From: Aradus depressus
Taxonomy: Eukaryota; Arthropoda; Insecta; Hemiptera; Aradidae
Assembly (NCBI GenBank): GCA_963662175.1
Contig: OY759215.1
Coordinates: 9,041,079 to 9,105,078 of the forward strand
Reading direction: 5' to 3'
DNA: 64,000 bases
Shown here piece after piece: positions 9,720 to 22,900 of the stretch. Numbering within the stretch: the first letter of the stretch is position 1; each line of letters starts with the position of its first letter. The position numbers and the translations under genes are program-made. The notes under the pieces are model-generated. The model was given only the letters and a program-made list of their open reading frames with translations, was not told the origin of the DNA and ran no database searches.

Positions 9720-10730
9720 GCTAGTAAGTTTTTAGGACCCCTGGGCACCACAGCTAGTATGCGCCTTTCAACGGCGGAAACCACAGCTAGTGAATACTTA
9801 GCTTCGCTGGACGTCCTAGCCAGTGCGAACTTAAGAACGTTTGTGACCATAGCTAATATATGCCTTGCAACGGCGGATCCCACAGCTAGTATGTAGTTAG
9901 AACGCTGGTCACCGCAGCTAGTATGTGTCTCGCAAGAGCGGACCCCACAGCTAGTACGAAGTTAGGAACGCTGGGCATCACAGTTAGTAAGTGCTTTGCA
10001 ACAGCGAACTTCACAGCTAGTACATAGTTAGGAACGCTGGGCACTACAGCTAGTAAATGCCTTGCAACAACGGACCCCACAGCTAGTACGTAGTCAGGAA
10101 CGCTGGTCACCACAGCTAGTATGTGCCTCGCAACAGCGGACCCCACAGCTAGTACGAAGTTAGGAACGCTGGGCATCACAGCTATTAAGTGCCTTGCAAC
10201 AGCGGACCCCACAGCTAGTACGTAGTTAAATACGCTGGGCATTACAGTTAGTAAGTGCTTTGCAACAGCGAACTTCACAGCTAGTACATAGTTAGGAACG
10301 CTGGGCACTACAGCTAGTAAATGCCTTGCAACAACGGACCCCACAGCTAGTACGTTTCTAGGAACGCTGGGCCCTACAGGTAGTAGGTGCCTTGCAACTG
10401 CGGACCCCACAGATAGTATGTAGTTAGAACCACAGGGCATCATAGCTAGTATGAGTTTTGCAACGGCGGACCCCACAGCTAGTACCTACGTAGTTAAATA
10501 CGCTGGGCCACACTGCTAGCGCCTTGCAACAGCAGACCCCACAGCCAGTACATAGTTAGGAACGCTGGGGCTGAGCACTACAGCTAGTAAGTGCCTTGCA
10601 ACAGCGGACCCCACAGCTAGTACGATATTAGGAACGCTGGGCATCACAGCTAATAAATGTCTTGCAGCAGTGAACCCCACAGCGAATACATAGCTACTAC
10701 TACTACATGTGAAATTCATGAAAATCCGAT
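9720..10730. repeat. 66-bp minisatellite in H1 (about 15 copies)
   Basis: The unit is exactly 66 bp (anchor AGCTAG at 10081, 10147, 10213, 10279, 10345). It consists of two related 33-bp halves that each hold CACAGCTAGTA. Because 66 is divisible by three, the minus strand shows a long repetitive open frame (9886-10476, ...VGSAVARHLLAVMPSVPNYVLA...). I read this as a by-product of the period, not a gene. Confidence 0.85.
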
Positions 10731-10759
10731 TACCCTTCAGTGATTCAGCATTATTTTCA

Positions 10760-12890
10760 TGCTTAGCCCCCCCTCCCAAATTTTTAAAATGTCACATAGT
10801 GTATTTTTTTATTTGACTATCAAGAATACTACATGTGAAATTTCGTGACAATCCGATCCTCCGTTAATGACCTATCACTATCTTCAAATTTAGGCCTACC
10901 CCCATAACCCCCCTCCCGTTCACAATTTTTTGACGTCACACACCCTATTTTTCTATTTGGCCTTTATGAATACTTCATGTGAAATTTCGTGACAATCCGA
11001 TCATCCGTTAATGACTTATCACTATACTTATACTTAGGCCCCCATCAACCCACCCTCCCGTTCAAACTTTTGTGACATATGCATTCTATATTTCTATTTG
11101 GCTTTTAAGAATACTACATGTGAAATTCCATGACAATACGACCAACCGTTAATGAGCTGGCACTATATTTATACTTAGGCCCCCCCGCCACAACCCCCCC
11201 TCCCGTAAACAATTTTGAGCCGTCACACCGCCTATTTTTCTATTTGGCCTCCAGGAATACTACATGTGAAATTTCGTGACAATCCGATCATCCGTTAATG
11301 ACTTATCACTATACTTATACTTAGGCCCCCATCAACCCACCCTCCCGTTCAAATTTTTGTGACATATACACCCTATATTTCTATTTGGCATTTAAGAATA
11401 CTCCATGTGAAATTCCATGACAATACGACCAACCGTTATTGAGCTAGCACCATATTTATACTTAGGTCCCCCCGCCACTGCCCCCCCTCCCGTACAAAAT
11501 TTTGAGCCGTTACACCGCCTATTTTTTTATTTGGTCTTCAGGAATACCACATGTGAAACTTTGTGACAATTCGATCAACCGTTAATGAGCTAGCTCTATA
11601 TTTATACTTAGGCCCCCCCGCAACCCCCCCTCCCGTTCAAAACTTTGGGACGCCACACACCTTATTTTTCTATTTGGCCTTCAGGAATACTCCATGTGAA
11701 ATTTCGTGACAATCCGACCAACCGTTAAAGAATTAGCTTTATATTTATACTTAGGCCCCCCTTACAACCCGCCTCCCGTTCAAAACTTTGGGACGCCACA
11801 CACCTTTTTTTCCTATTTGGCTTTTAAAAATACTACGTGAAATTTCATGACGATTCGCCCATTAGTTAATGAGCTAACTCTATATGTATATTTAGCCCCC
11901 CCCCCCACAACCCCCCCTCCCGTTCAAAACGTTGGGACGCCACACACCTTTTTTTCCTATTTGGCTTTTAAAAATACTACATGTGAAATTTCATGACGAT
12001 TCGCCCATTAGTTAATGAGTTAGCTCTATATTTATACTTAGGCCCCCCCACTACCCCCCCTCCCGTAAAAAATTTTGAGCCGTCACACACCTTTTTTTCC
12101 TATTTGGCTTTTAAAAATACTACATGTGAAATTTCATGACGATTTGCCCATTAGTTAATGAGCTAACTCTATATGTATATTTAGCCCCCCCCCCCCCCAC
12201 AACCCCCCCTCCCGTTCAAAACGTTGGGACGCCACACACCTTTTTTTCCTATTTGGCTTTTAAAAATACTACATGTGAAATTTCATGACGATTCGCCCAT
12301 TAGTTAATGAGTTAGCTCTATATTTATACTTAGGCCCCCCCACTACCCCCCCTCCCGTAAAAAATTTTGAGCCGTCACACCGCCTATTTTTTTATTTGGC
12401 CTTCAGGAATACTACATGTGAAACTTCGTGACAATCCGACCAACTGTTAAAGAATTAGCTCTATATTTATACTTAGGCCCCCCCACAACCCCCCCTCCCG
12501 TTCAAAACTTTGGGACGCCACGCACCTTTTTTTCCTATTTGGCTTTTAAAAATACTACATGTGAAATTTCATGACGATTCGCCCATTAGTTAATGAGTTA
12601 GCTCTATATATATAAATTGGCCCCCCCACAACCCCCCCCCCCCTCCCGTTCGAAACTTTGGGACGCCACACACCTTTTTTTCCTGTTTGGCTTTTAAAAA
12701 GACTACATGTGAAATTTCATGACAATTTGACCATTAGTTAATGAGTTAGCACTATGTATATACTTAGGCCCCCCTTACAACCCCCCCCCCTCCCGATCAA
12801 AATTTTGGGACGCCACATAGCCTATTATTCAATCGGGTTCAAAAGAATGCTACATGGGAAGTTTCATAAAAATCCGTCCAGCGGTTTGGG
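10760..12890. repeat. C-rich satellite array in H1, 143-147-bp unit (about 15 copies)
   Basis: Each unit has a conserved core AATACTACATGTGAAATTTC, a TTAGTTAATGAG-like segment, TATATTTATACTTAGG and a C-rich tract of 15-25 bases. The last unit grades into GTCCAGCGGTTTGGGCGTGA near 12870. This looks like the same monomer in its ancestral, unamplified form, so the array seems to have grown from the element's own subterminal sequence. Confidence 0.85.
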
Positions 12891-12904
12891 CGTGATGCTG
12901 GAAC

Positions 12905-12975
12905 AAACATACATACATACATACATACATACAAACAAACATACAAACAAACATACAAACAAACAAACAAACCCC
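12905..12975. repeat. CATA/CAAA microsatellite near the Helitron 5' end
   Basis: CATACATACATACATA followed by CAAACAAACATACAAAC repeats. It is the usual subterminal microsatellite of this Helitron type. A much shorter version sits at 23831-23848 in H2. Confidence 0.85.
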
Positions 12976-12997
12976 GTTTCAGCTTTATTAATATAGA

Positions 12998-13150
12998 TTA
13001 TATCACAATGAACACAAGTTTTAATTTGTGTTCATATCTATACATACATCTTTTTTTTTTGGGCATTTTTCTTCCATAGTGGATCGGTGTCACCATATTT
13101 AAAGTCAGTCTGAACGTTGTGCTGACGTTGGCATAATCCGAAACCAGCAC
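12998..13150. other. Spacer with a perfect 10-bp hairpin
   Basis: ATGAACACAA at 13008-13017 pairs with TTGTGTTCAT at 13026-13035 across an 8-nt loop, one base-pair set after the Helitron 5' end. A T-run follows at 13050-13060. No gene is seen. Confidence 0.5.
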
Positions 13151-15826
13151 ACTCTATGGCTCTGTCAGTTAACAAATATTAAATCTATAAACCGTTAAAA
13201 AGCAAGAAATTTGAAGAATGGAGTCTACCGAGCTCAGGATCGCCACTTAGAAATCTAGCTGAGGCACTTAGGTCAGATGTTTTAGTCGGGAAGTTAAAAA
13301 TAACTTTGAGCACTTCGTCCTTCGGATGGGACATTAAGCGATGATCCAGGGCTTTTTCGAATGTGAGGTACTCGATAATGAGACGTATGTTATGTAAATA
13401 AACCTGGGTAGGTCAATTTCCACTTAGGTTGAAAGGCTTGAGCACGTCGTCCTTCGGATGGGACTTTCCGGATATATCTGAATCTGTAGTATCAGTTTTA
13501 ACAATTATTAGGCCTATAAACCGTTAAATAGCGCGAATTTTTTGAAAAACGTTTTCATTTTGATTTTTGTGTGGGGTTCAGATAATCCGGTCGTTCTCTA
13601 TCAGTTTTAACAAATATTTAATCTATAAACCGTTAAAAAGCGAGAAATTTGAAGAATGGAGTCTACCGAGCTCAGGATCGCCACTTACAAATCTAGCTGA
13701 GGCACTTAGGTCAGATGTTTTAATCGGGAAGTGAAAAATAACTATGAGCACGTCGTCCTTCGGATGGGACTTTAAGCGATGTTCCAGGGCTTTTTCGAAT
13801 GTGAGGTATTCGATAATGAGACGTATGTTATGTAAATAAACCTGGTTAGGTGAAATTTCACTTAGGTTGAAAATAGCCTTGAGCACGTCGTCCGTCGGAT
13901 GGGACTTTTCGGATATATCTGATTCTGTCGTATCAGTTTTAACAATTATTAAGCCTATAAACCGTTAAATAGCGTGAATTTTTTGAAAAACATTTTTATT
14001 TTGATTTTTGTGTAGGATTCAGATAATCCGGTCGTTCTCTATCAGTTTTAACAAATATTAAATCTATAAACCGTTAAAAAGCGAGAAATTTCAAGAATGG
14101 AGTCTACCGAGCTCAGGATCGCCACTTAGAAATCTAGTTGAGGCACTTAAGTCAGATGTTTTAATCGGGAAGCTAAAAATAACTTTGAGCACGTCGTCCT
14201 TCGGATGGGACATTAAGCAATGATCCAGGGCTTTTTCGAATGTGAGGTACTCGATAATGAGACGTATGTTATGTAAATAAACCTGGGTAGGTCAATTTCT
14301 ACTTAGGTTGAAAGCCTTGAGCACGTCGTCCTTCGGATGGGACTTTCCGGATAAATCTGAATCTGTCGTATCAGTTTTAACAATTATTAAGCCTATAAAC
14401 CGTTAAATAGCGCAAATTTTTTGAAAACCATTTTTATTTTGATTTTTGTGTAGGATTCAGATAATCCGGTCGTTCTCTATCAGTTTTAACAAATATTAAA
14501 TCTATAAACCGTTAAAAAGCGAGAAATTTGAAGAATGGAGTCTACCGAGCTCAGGATCGCCACTTAGAAATCTAGCTGAGGCACTTAGGTCAGATGTTTT
14601 AATCGGGAAGTGAAAAATAACTATGAGCACGTCGTCCTTCGGATGGGACTTTAAGCGATGTTCCAGGACTTTTTCGAATGTGAGGTACTCGATAATGAGA
14701 CGTATGTTATGTAAATAAACCTGGGTAGGTGAAATTTCACTTAGGTTGAAAATAGCCTTGAGCACGTCGTCCTTCGGATGGGACTTTCCGGATAAATCTG
14801 AATCTGCCGTATCAGTTTTAACAATTATTAAGCCTATAAACCGTTAAATAGCGCAAATTTTTTGAAAAACATTTTTATTTTGATTTTTGTGTAGGATTCA
14901 GATAATCCGGTCGTTCTCTATCAGTTTTAACAAATATTAAATCTATAAACCGTTAAAAAGCGAGAAATTTCAAGAATGGAGTCTACCGAGCTCAGGATCG
15001 CCACTTAGAAATCTAGTTGAGGCACTTAGGTCAGATGTTTCAATCGGGAAGTTAAAAAACACTTTGAGCACGTCGTCCTTCGGATGGGACTTTAAGCGAT
15101 GATCCAGGGCTTTTTCGAATGTGAGGTACTCGATAATGAGACGTATGTTATGTAAATAAACCTGGGTAGGTGAAATATCACTTAGGTTGAAAATAGCCTT
15201 GAGCACGTCGTCCTTCGGATGGGACTTTCCGGATAAATCTGAATCTTTCGTATCAGTTTTAACAATTATTAAGCCTATAAACCGTTAAATAGCGCAATTT
15301 TTTGAAAAACATTTTTATTTTGATTTTTGTGTAGGATTCAGATAATCCGGTCGTTCTCTATCAGTTTTAACAAATATTAAATCTATAAACCGTTAAAAGC
15401 GAGAAATTTGAAGAATGGAGTCTACCGAGCTCAGGATCGCCACTTAGAAATCTAGCTGAGGCACTTAGGTCAGATGTTTCAATCGGGAAGTTAAAAAACA
15501 CTTTGAGCACGTCGTCCTTCGGATGGGACTTTAAGCGATGATCCAGGGCTTTTTCGAATGTGAGGTACTCGATAATGAGACGTATGTTATGTAAATAAAC
15601 CTGGTTAGGTGAAATTTCACTTATGTTGAAAATAGCCTTGAGCACGTCGTCCGTTGGATGGGACTTTCCGGATATATCTGATTCTGTCGTATCAGTTTTA
15701 ACAATTATTAAGCCTATAAACCGTTAAATAGCGTGAATTTTTTGAAAAACATTTTTATTTTGATTTTTGTGTAGGATTCAGATAATCCGGTCGTTCTCTA
15801 TCAGTTTTAACAAATATTAAATCTAT
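13150..15826. repeat. 440-bp tandem array (six copies) containing SINE-like core
   Basis: The anchor AAACCGTTAAAAAGCGAGAA recurs near 13189, 13630, 14068, 14507, 14947 and 15388, giving a 438-441 bp period. Each unit holds two copies of a CGTCCTTCGGATGGGAC motif. One continues TTAAGCGATG.TCC and then GAGGTACTCG, closely matching the body of the SINE at 8161-8507. The minus-strand open frames of 78-92 codons (MLKAIFNLSEISPNQ...) repeat once per unit and have no family resemblance. The array fills the gap between the two Helitrons. Confidence 0.85.
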
Positions 15827-15959
15827 AGCAGTTATACCCGGCGTTGCCCGGGGAACTTTGATTTTTCTCCCAATATCTTCTATAACGCTATTCAGTTCCT
15901 CGACAGTACATTCATGATGTTATAATTTTCAATTATTCATAAGGAATAAGGCTTATAGT

Positions 15960-16960
15960 CCTTCAGCTGTTGTAACGCTAGTAAGTTTTTAGGACTCCTG
16001 GGCACCACAGCTAGTATGCGCCTTTCAACGGCGGAAGCCACACCTAGTGAATACTTAGCATCGCTGGACGTCATAGTCAGTGCGTACTTAAGAAAGTTTG
16101 TGACCACAGCTAGTATGTGGCTTGCAACGCTGAGCACCACAGCTAGTACGTAGTTGGGAATGCTGGGCATCATAGCTAGTATGTGCCTTGCCTCGGCGGA
16201 CCCAACAGCTAGTACGTAGTTAGGAACGCTGGTCACCACAGCTAGTATGTGCCTCGCAACAGCGGACCCCACAGCTAGTACGAAGTTATGAACGCTGGGC
16301 ATCACAGCTATTAAGTGCCTTGCAACAGCGGACCCCACAGCTAGTATGTAGTTAAATACGCTGGGCATTAGAGTTAGTAAGTGCTTTGCAACAGCGAACT
16401 TCACAGCTAGTACATAGTTAGGAACGCTGGGCACTACAGCTAGTAAATGCCTTGCAACAACGGACCCCACAGCTAGTACGTAGTTAGGAACGCTGGTCAC
16501 CACAGCTAGTATGTGCCTCGCAACAGCGGACCCCACAGCTAGTACGAAGTTAGGAACGCTGGGCATCACAGCTATTAAGTGCCTTGCAACAGCGGACCCC
16601 ACAGCTAGTACGTAGTTAAGTACGCTGGGCATTACAGTTAGTAAGTGCTTTGCAACAGCGAACTTCACAGCTTTACATAGTTAGGAACGCTGGGCACTAC
16701 AGCTAGTAAATGCCTTGCAACAACGGACCCCACAGCTAGTACGATATTAGGAACGCTGGGCATCACAGCTAGTAAATGTCTTGTAGGTGCCTTGCAACAG
16801 CGAACCCCACAGCCAGTACATAGTTAGGAACGCTGGGGCTGAGCACTACAGCTAGTAAGTGCCTTGCAAAAGCGGACCCCTCAGCTAGTACGATATTAGG
16901 AACGCTGGGCATCACAGCTAGTAAATGTCTTGCAACAGTGAACCCCACAGCGAATACATA
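15960..16960. repeat. 66-bp minisatellite in H2 (about 15 copies)
   Basis: Same unit as in H1. Blocks of several units are nearly identical between the two elements (for example 9990-10300 and 16240-16600), as if the array was copied or converted between them. The long minus-strand open frame 15937-16668 is again a product of the 66-bp period. Confidence 0.85.
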
Positions 16961-16989
16961 GTTACTACTACTACATGTGAAATTCATGA

Positions 16990-19900
16990 AAATCCGATTA
17001 CCCTTCAATGATTCAGCAATATGTTCATGCTTAGCCCCCCCTCCCAAATTTTTAAAATGTCACATAGTGTATTTTTTTATTTGACCATCAAGAATACTAC
17101 ATGTGAAATTTCGTGACAATCCGATCCTCCGTTAATGACCTATCACTATCTTCAAATTTAGGCCTACCTCCATAACCCCCCTCCCGTTCACAATTTTTTG
17201 ACGTCACACACCCTATTTTTCTATTTGGCCTTTATGAATACTTCATGTGAAATTTCGTGACAATCCGATCATCCGTTAATGACTTATCACTATACTTATA
17301 CTTAGGCCCCCATCAACCCACCCTCCCGTTCAAAATTTTGTGACATATACACTCTATATTTCTATTTGGCTTTTAAGAATACTACATGTGAAATTCCATG
17401 ACAATACGACCAACCGTTAATGAGCTGGCACTATATTTATACTTAGGCCCCCCCGCCACAACCCCCCCTCCCGTAAACAATTTTGAGCCGTCACACCGCC
17501 TATTTTTCTATTTGGCCTCCAGGAATACTACATGTGAAATTTCGTGACAATCCGAGCATCCGTTAATGACTTATCACTATACTTATACTTAGGCCCCCAT
17601 CAACCCACCCTCCCGTTCAAAATTTTGTGACATATACACCCTATATTTCTATTTGGCATTTAAGAATACTACATGTGAAATTCCATGACAATACGACCAA
17701 CCGTTATTGAGCTAGCACCATATTTATACTTAGGTCCCCCCACCACTACCCCCCCTCCCGTACAAAATTTTGAGCCGTTACACCGCCTATTTTTTTATTT
17801 GGTCTTCAGGAATACTACATGTGAAATTTCGTGACAATCCGACCAACCGTTAAAGAATTAGCTCTATATTTATACTTAGGCCCCCCCACAACCCCCCCTC
17901 CCGAAATAATATATGCGAAATTTCGTGACAATACGACCAACCGTTAATGAGCTAACTCTATATGTATATTTAGCCCCCCCCCCCCACAACCCTCCTTCCT
18001 GTTCAAAATTTTGGGCCGTCACACACCTAATATTTCTATTTGACCTTTAGGAATATTACATGTGAAATTTCATGACGATTCGCCCATTAGTTAATGAGTT
18101 AGCTCTATATTTATACTTAGGCCCCCCCACTACCCCCCCTCCCGTAAAAACTTTTGAGCCGTCACACCGCCTATTTTTTTATTTGGTCTTCAGGAATACT
18201 ACATGTGAAACTTCGTGACAATCCGACCAACTGTTAAAGAGTTAGCTCTATATTTATACTTAGGCCCCCCCACAACCCCCCTCCCGTTCAAAACTTTGGG
18301 ACGCCACACACCTTTTTTTCCTATTTGGCTTTTAAAAATACTACATGTGAAATTTCATGACGATTCGCCCATTAGTTAATGAGTTAGCTCTATATTTATA
18401 CTTAGGCCCCCCCACATCCCCCCCTCCCGTTCAAAACTTTGGGACGCCACACACCATATTTTTCTATTTGGCCTTCAGGAATACTCCATGTGACATTTCG
18501 TGACAATCCGACCAACCGTTAAAGAATTAGCTCTATATTTATACTTAGGCCCCCCCACAACCCCCCCTCCCGTTCAAAACTTTGGGACGCCACACACCTT
18601 TTTTTCCTATTTGGCTTTTAAAAATACTACGTGAAATTTCATGACGATTCGCCCATTAGTTAATGAGTTAGCTCTATATTTATACTTAGGCCCCCCCACA
18701 ACCCCCCTCCCGTTCAAAACTTTGGGAGGCCACAAACCTTATTTTTCTATTTGGCCTTCAGGAATACTCCATGTGAAATTTCGTGACAATCCGACCAACC
18801 ATTAAAGAATTAGCTCTATATTTATACTTAGGCCCCCCCACACCCCCCCTCCCGTTCAAAACTTTAGGACGCCACACACCTTTTTTTCCTATTTGGCTTT
18901 TAAAAATACTACATGTGAAATTTCATGACGATTCGCCCATTAGTTAATGAGTTAGCTCTATATTTATACTTTGGTCCCCCCACAACCCTCCCTCCCGATC
19001 AAAATTTTGGGACGCCACACACCTTTTTTTCCTATTTGGCTTTTAAAAATACTACATGTGAAATTTCATGACGATTCGCCCATTAGTTAATGAGTTAGCT
19101 CTATATTTATACTTAGGCCCCCCCACAACCCCCCCTCCCGTTCAAAACTTTAGGACGCCACACACCTTTTTTTCCTATTTGGCTTTTAAAAATACTACAT
19201 GTGAAATTTCATGACGATTCGCCCATTAGTTAATGAGTTAGCTCTATATTTATACTTTGGTCCCCCCACAACCCTCCCTCCCGATCAAAATTTTGGGACG
19301 CCACACACCTTTTTTTCCTATTTGGCTTTTAAAAATACTACATGTGAAATTTCATGACGATTCGCCCATTAGTTAATGAGTTAGCTCTATATTTATACTT
19401 AGGCCCCCCTTACAAACCCCCCTCCCGATCAAAACTTTGGGACGCCACACACCTTTTTTTCCTATTTGGCTTTTAAAAATACTACATGTGAAATTTCATG
19501 ACGATTCGCCCATTAGTTAATGAGTTAGCTCTATATTTATACTTAGGCCCCCCCACAACCCTCCCTCCCGTTCAAAACTTTGGGACGCCACACACTTTTT
19601 TTTCTTGTTTGGCTTTTAAAAAGACTACCTGTAAAATTTCATGACAATTCGCCCATTAGTTAATGAGTTAGCACTATTTTTATACTTAGGCCCCCCCACA
19701 ACCCCCCCTCCCGATCAAAACTTTGGGACGCCACACACCTTTTTTTTCCTCTTTTGGCTTTTAAAAAGACTACCTGTAAAATTTCATGACAATTCGCCCA
19801 TTAGTTAATGAGTTAGCTCTATATTTATACTTAGGCCGCCCCACTACCTCCCCTCCCGTAAAAACGTTTGAGCCGTCACACCGCCTATTTTTTTATTTGG

Positions 19901-22900
19901 TCTTCAGGAATACTACATGTGAAACTTCGTGACACTCCGACCAACTGTTAAAGAATTAGCTCTATATTTATACTTAGGCCCCCCCACACCCCCCCTCCCG
20001 TTCAAAACTTTGGGACGCCACACACCTTTTTTTCCTGTTTGGCTTTTAAAAAGACTACCTGTAAAATTTCATGACAATTCGCCCATTAGTTAATGAGTTA
20101 GCACTATTTTTATACTTAGGCCCCCCCACAACCCCCCCTCCCGATCAAAATTTTGGGACGCCACACACCTCTTTTTCCTATTTGGCTTTTAAAAATACTA
20201 CATGTGAAATTTCATGACGATTCGCCCATTAGTTAATGAGTTAGCTCTATATTTATACTTAGGCCCCCCCACAACCCCCCTCCCGTTCAAAACTTTGAGA
20301 CGCCACACACCTTTTTTTCCTGTTTGGCTTTTAAAAAGACTACGTGTGAAATTTCATGACAATTCGACCATTAGTTAATGTGTTAGCACTATTTATATAC
20401 TTAGGCCCCCCTTACAAACCCCCCTCCCGATCAAAACTTTGGGACGCCACACACCTTTTTTTCCTATTTGGCTTTTAAAAATACTACATGTGAAATTTCA
20501 TGACGATTCGCCCATTAGTTAATGAGTTAGCTCTATATTTATACTTAGGCCCCCCCACAACCCTCCCTCCCGTTCAAAACTTTGGGACGCCACACACTTT
20601 TTTTTCTTGTTTGGCTTTTAAAAAGACTACCTGTAAAATTTCATGACAATTCGCCCATTAGTTAATGAGTTAGCACTATTTTTATACTTAGGCCCCCCCA
20701 CAACCCCCCCTCCCGATCAAAACTTTGGGACGCCACACACCTTTTTTTTCCTCTTTTGGCTTTTAAAAAGACTACCTGTAAAATTTCATGACAATTCGCC
20801 CATTAGTTAATGAGTTAGCTCTATATTTATACTTAGGCCGCCCCACTACCTCCCCTCCCGTAAAAACTTTTGAGCCGTCACACCGCCTATTTTTCTATTT
20901 GGCCTTCAGGAATACTCCATGTGAAATTTCGTGACAATCCGACCAACCATTAAAGAATTAGCTCTATATTTATACTTAGGCCCCCCCACACCCCCCCTCC
21001 CGTTCAAAACTTTAGGACGCCACACACCTTTTTTTCCTATTTGGCTTTTAAAAATACTACATGTGAAATTTCATGACGATTCGCCCATTAGTTAATGAGT
21101 TAGCTCTATATTTATACTTTGGTCCCCCCACAACCCTCCCTCCCGATCAAAATTTTGGGACGCCACACACCTTTTTTTCCTATTTGGCTTTTAAAAATAC
21201 TACATGTGAAATTTCATGACGATTCGCCCATTAGTTAATGAGTTAGCTCTATATTTATACTTAGGCCCCCCCACAACCCCCCCTCCCGTTCAAAACTTTA
21301 GGACGCCACACACCTTTTTTTCCTATTTGGCTTTTAAAAATACTACATGTGAAATTTCATGACGATTCGCCCATTAGTTAATGAGTTAGCTCTATATTTA
21401 TACTTTGGTCCCCCCACAACCCTCCCTCCCGATCAAAATTTTGGGACGCCACACACCTTTTTTTCCTATTTGGCTTTTAAAAATACTACATGTGAAATTT
21501 CATGACGATTCGCCCATTAGTTAATGAGTTAGCTCTATATTTATACTTAGGCCCCCCCACAACCCCCCCTCCCGTTCAAAACTTTGGGACGCCACACACC
21601 TTTTTTTCCTGTTTGGCTTTTAAAAAGACTACGTGTGAAATTTCATGACAATTCGACCATTAGTTAATGTGTTAGCACTATTTATATACTTAGGCCCCCC
21701 TTACAAACCCCCCTCCCGATCAAAACTTTGGGACGCCACACACCTTTTTTTCCTATTTGGCTTTTAAAAATACTACATGTGAAATTTCATGACGATTCGC
21801 CCATTAGTTAATGAGTTAGCTCTATATTTATACTTAGGCCCCCCCACAACCCTCCCTCCCGTTCAAAACTTTGGGACGCCACACACTTTTTTTTCTTGTT
21901 TGGCTTTTAAAAAGACTACCTGTAAAATTTCATGACAATTCGCCCATTAGTTAATGAGTTAGCACTATTTTTATACTTAGGCCCCCCCACAACCCCCCCT
22001 CCCGATCAAAACTTTGGGACGCCACACACCTTTTTTTTCCTCTTTTGGCTTTTAAAAAGACTACCTGTAAAATTTCATGACAATTCGCCCATTAGTTAAT
22101 GAGTTAGCTCTATATTTATACTTAGGCCGCCCCACTACCTCCCCTCCCGTAAAAACTTTTGAGCCGTCACACCGCCTATTTTTTTATTTGGTCTTCAGGA
22201 ATACTACATGTGAAACTTCGTGACACTCCGACCAACTGTTAAAGAATTAGCTCTATATTTATACTTAGGCCCCCCCACACCCCCCCTCCCGTTCAAAACT
22301 TTGGGACGCCACACACCTTTTTTTCCTGTTTGGCTTTTAAAAAGACTACCTGTAAAATTTCATGACAATTCGCCCATTAGTTAATGAGTTAGCACTATTT
22401 TTATACTTAGGCCCCCCCACAACCCCCCCTCCCGATCAAAATTTTGGGACGCCACACACCTCTTTTTCCTATTTGGCTTTTAAAAATACTACATGTGAAA
22501 TTTCATGACGATTCGCCCATTAGTTAATGAGTTAGCTCTATATTTATACTTAGGCCCCCCCACAACCCCCCTCCCGTTCAAAACTTTGAGACGCCACACA
22601 CCTTTTTTTCCTGTTTGGCTTTTAAAAAGACTACGTGTGAAATTTCATGACAATTCGACCATTAGTTAATGTGTTAGCACTATTTATATACTTAGGCCCC
22701 CCTTACAAACCCCCCTCCCGATCAAAACTTTGGGACGCCACACACCTTTTTTTCCTATTTGGCTTTTAAAAATACTACATGTGAAATTTCATGACGATTC
22801 GCCCATTAGTTAATGAGTTAGCTCTATATTTATACTTAGGCCCCCCCACAACCCTCCCTCCCGTTCAAAACTTTGGGACGCCACACACTTTTTTTTCTTG

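Larger units (their letters stand above)
9267..12997 (-). mobile_element. Non-autonomous Helitron-like element H1
   Basis: Read on the minus strand, the element starts TCTATATTAATAAAGC (12997, preceded by A) and ends with the hairpin CCCGGGCAACGCCGGG followed by TATTACTGCTAG (9267, followed by T). A 5' TC, a 3' hairpin 11-12 nt before CTAG and insertion between A and T are Helitron hallmarks. There is no Rep/helicase frame. The interior, 5' to 3' on the minus strand, is a CATA/CAAA microsatellite, the 143-147-bp satellite, the 66-bp minisatellite, and a partly duplicated subterminal region (9345-9720). Confidence 0.75.

Noticed and set aside
9886..10476. A 196-codon minus-strand open frame with a regular V.SAVARHLLAV repeat (also 15937-16668, 243 codons)
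   Set aside because: The period is exactly the 66-bp minisatellite, which is divisible by three. A Helitron-internal array explains the frame without selection.
10760..12890. A CRISPR array, because of regular repeats
   Set aside because: Units are contiguous with no unique spacers, in a eukaryotic transposon setting; this is satellite DNA.
13623..15645. Four similar 78-92 codon minus-strand frames (MLKAIFNLSEISP...)
   Set aside because: They occur once per 440-bp tandem unit, have no family resemblance and differ by substitutions without sign of coding constraint.
15827..15840. A perfect Helitron 3' terminus for H2
   Set aside because: The hairpin is intact but the terminal CTAG reads CTATAG here, so the end is only inferred from H1.
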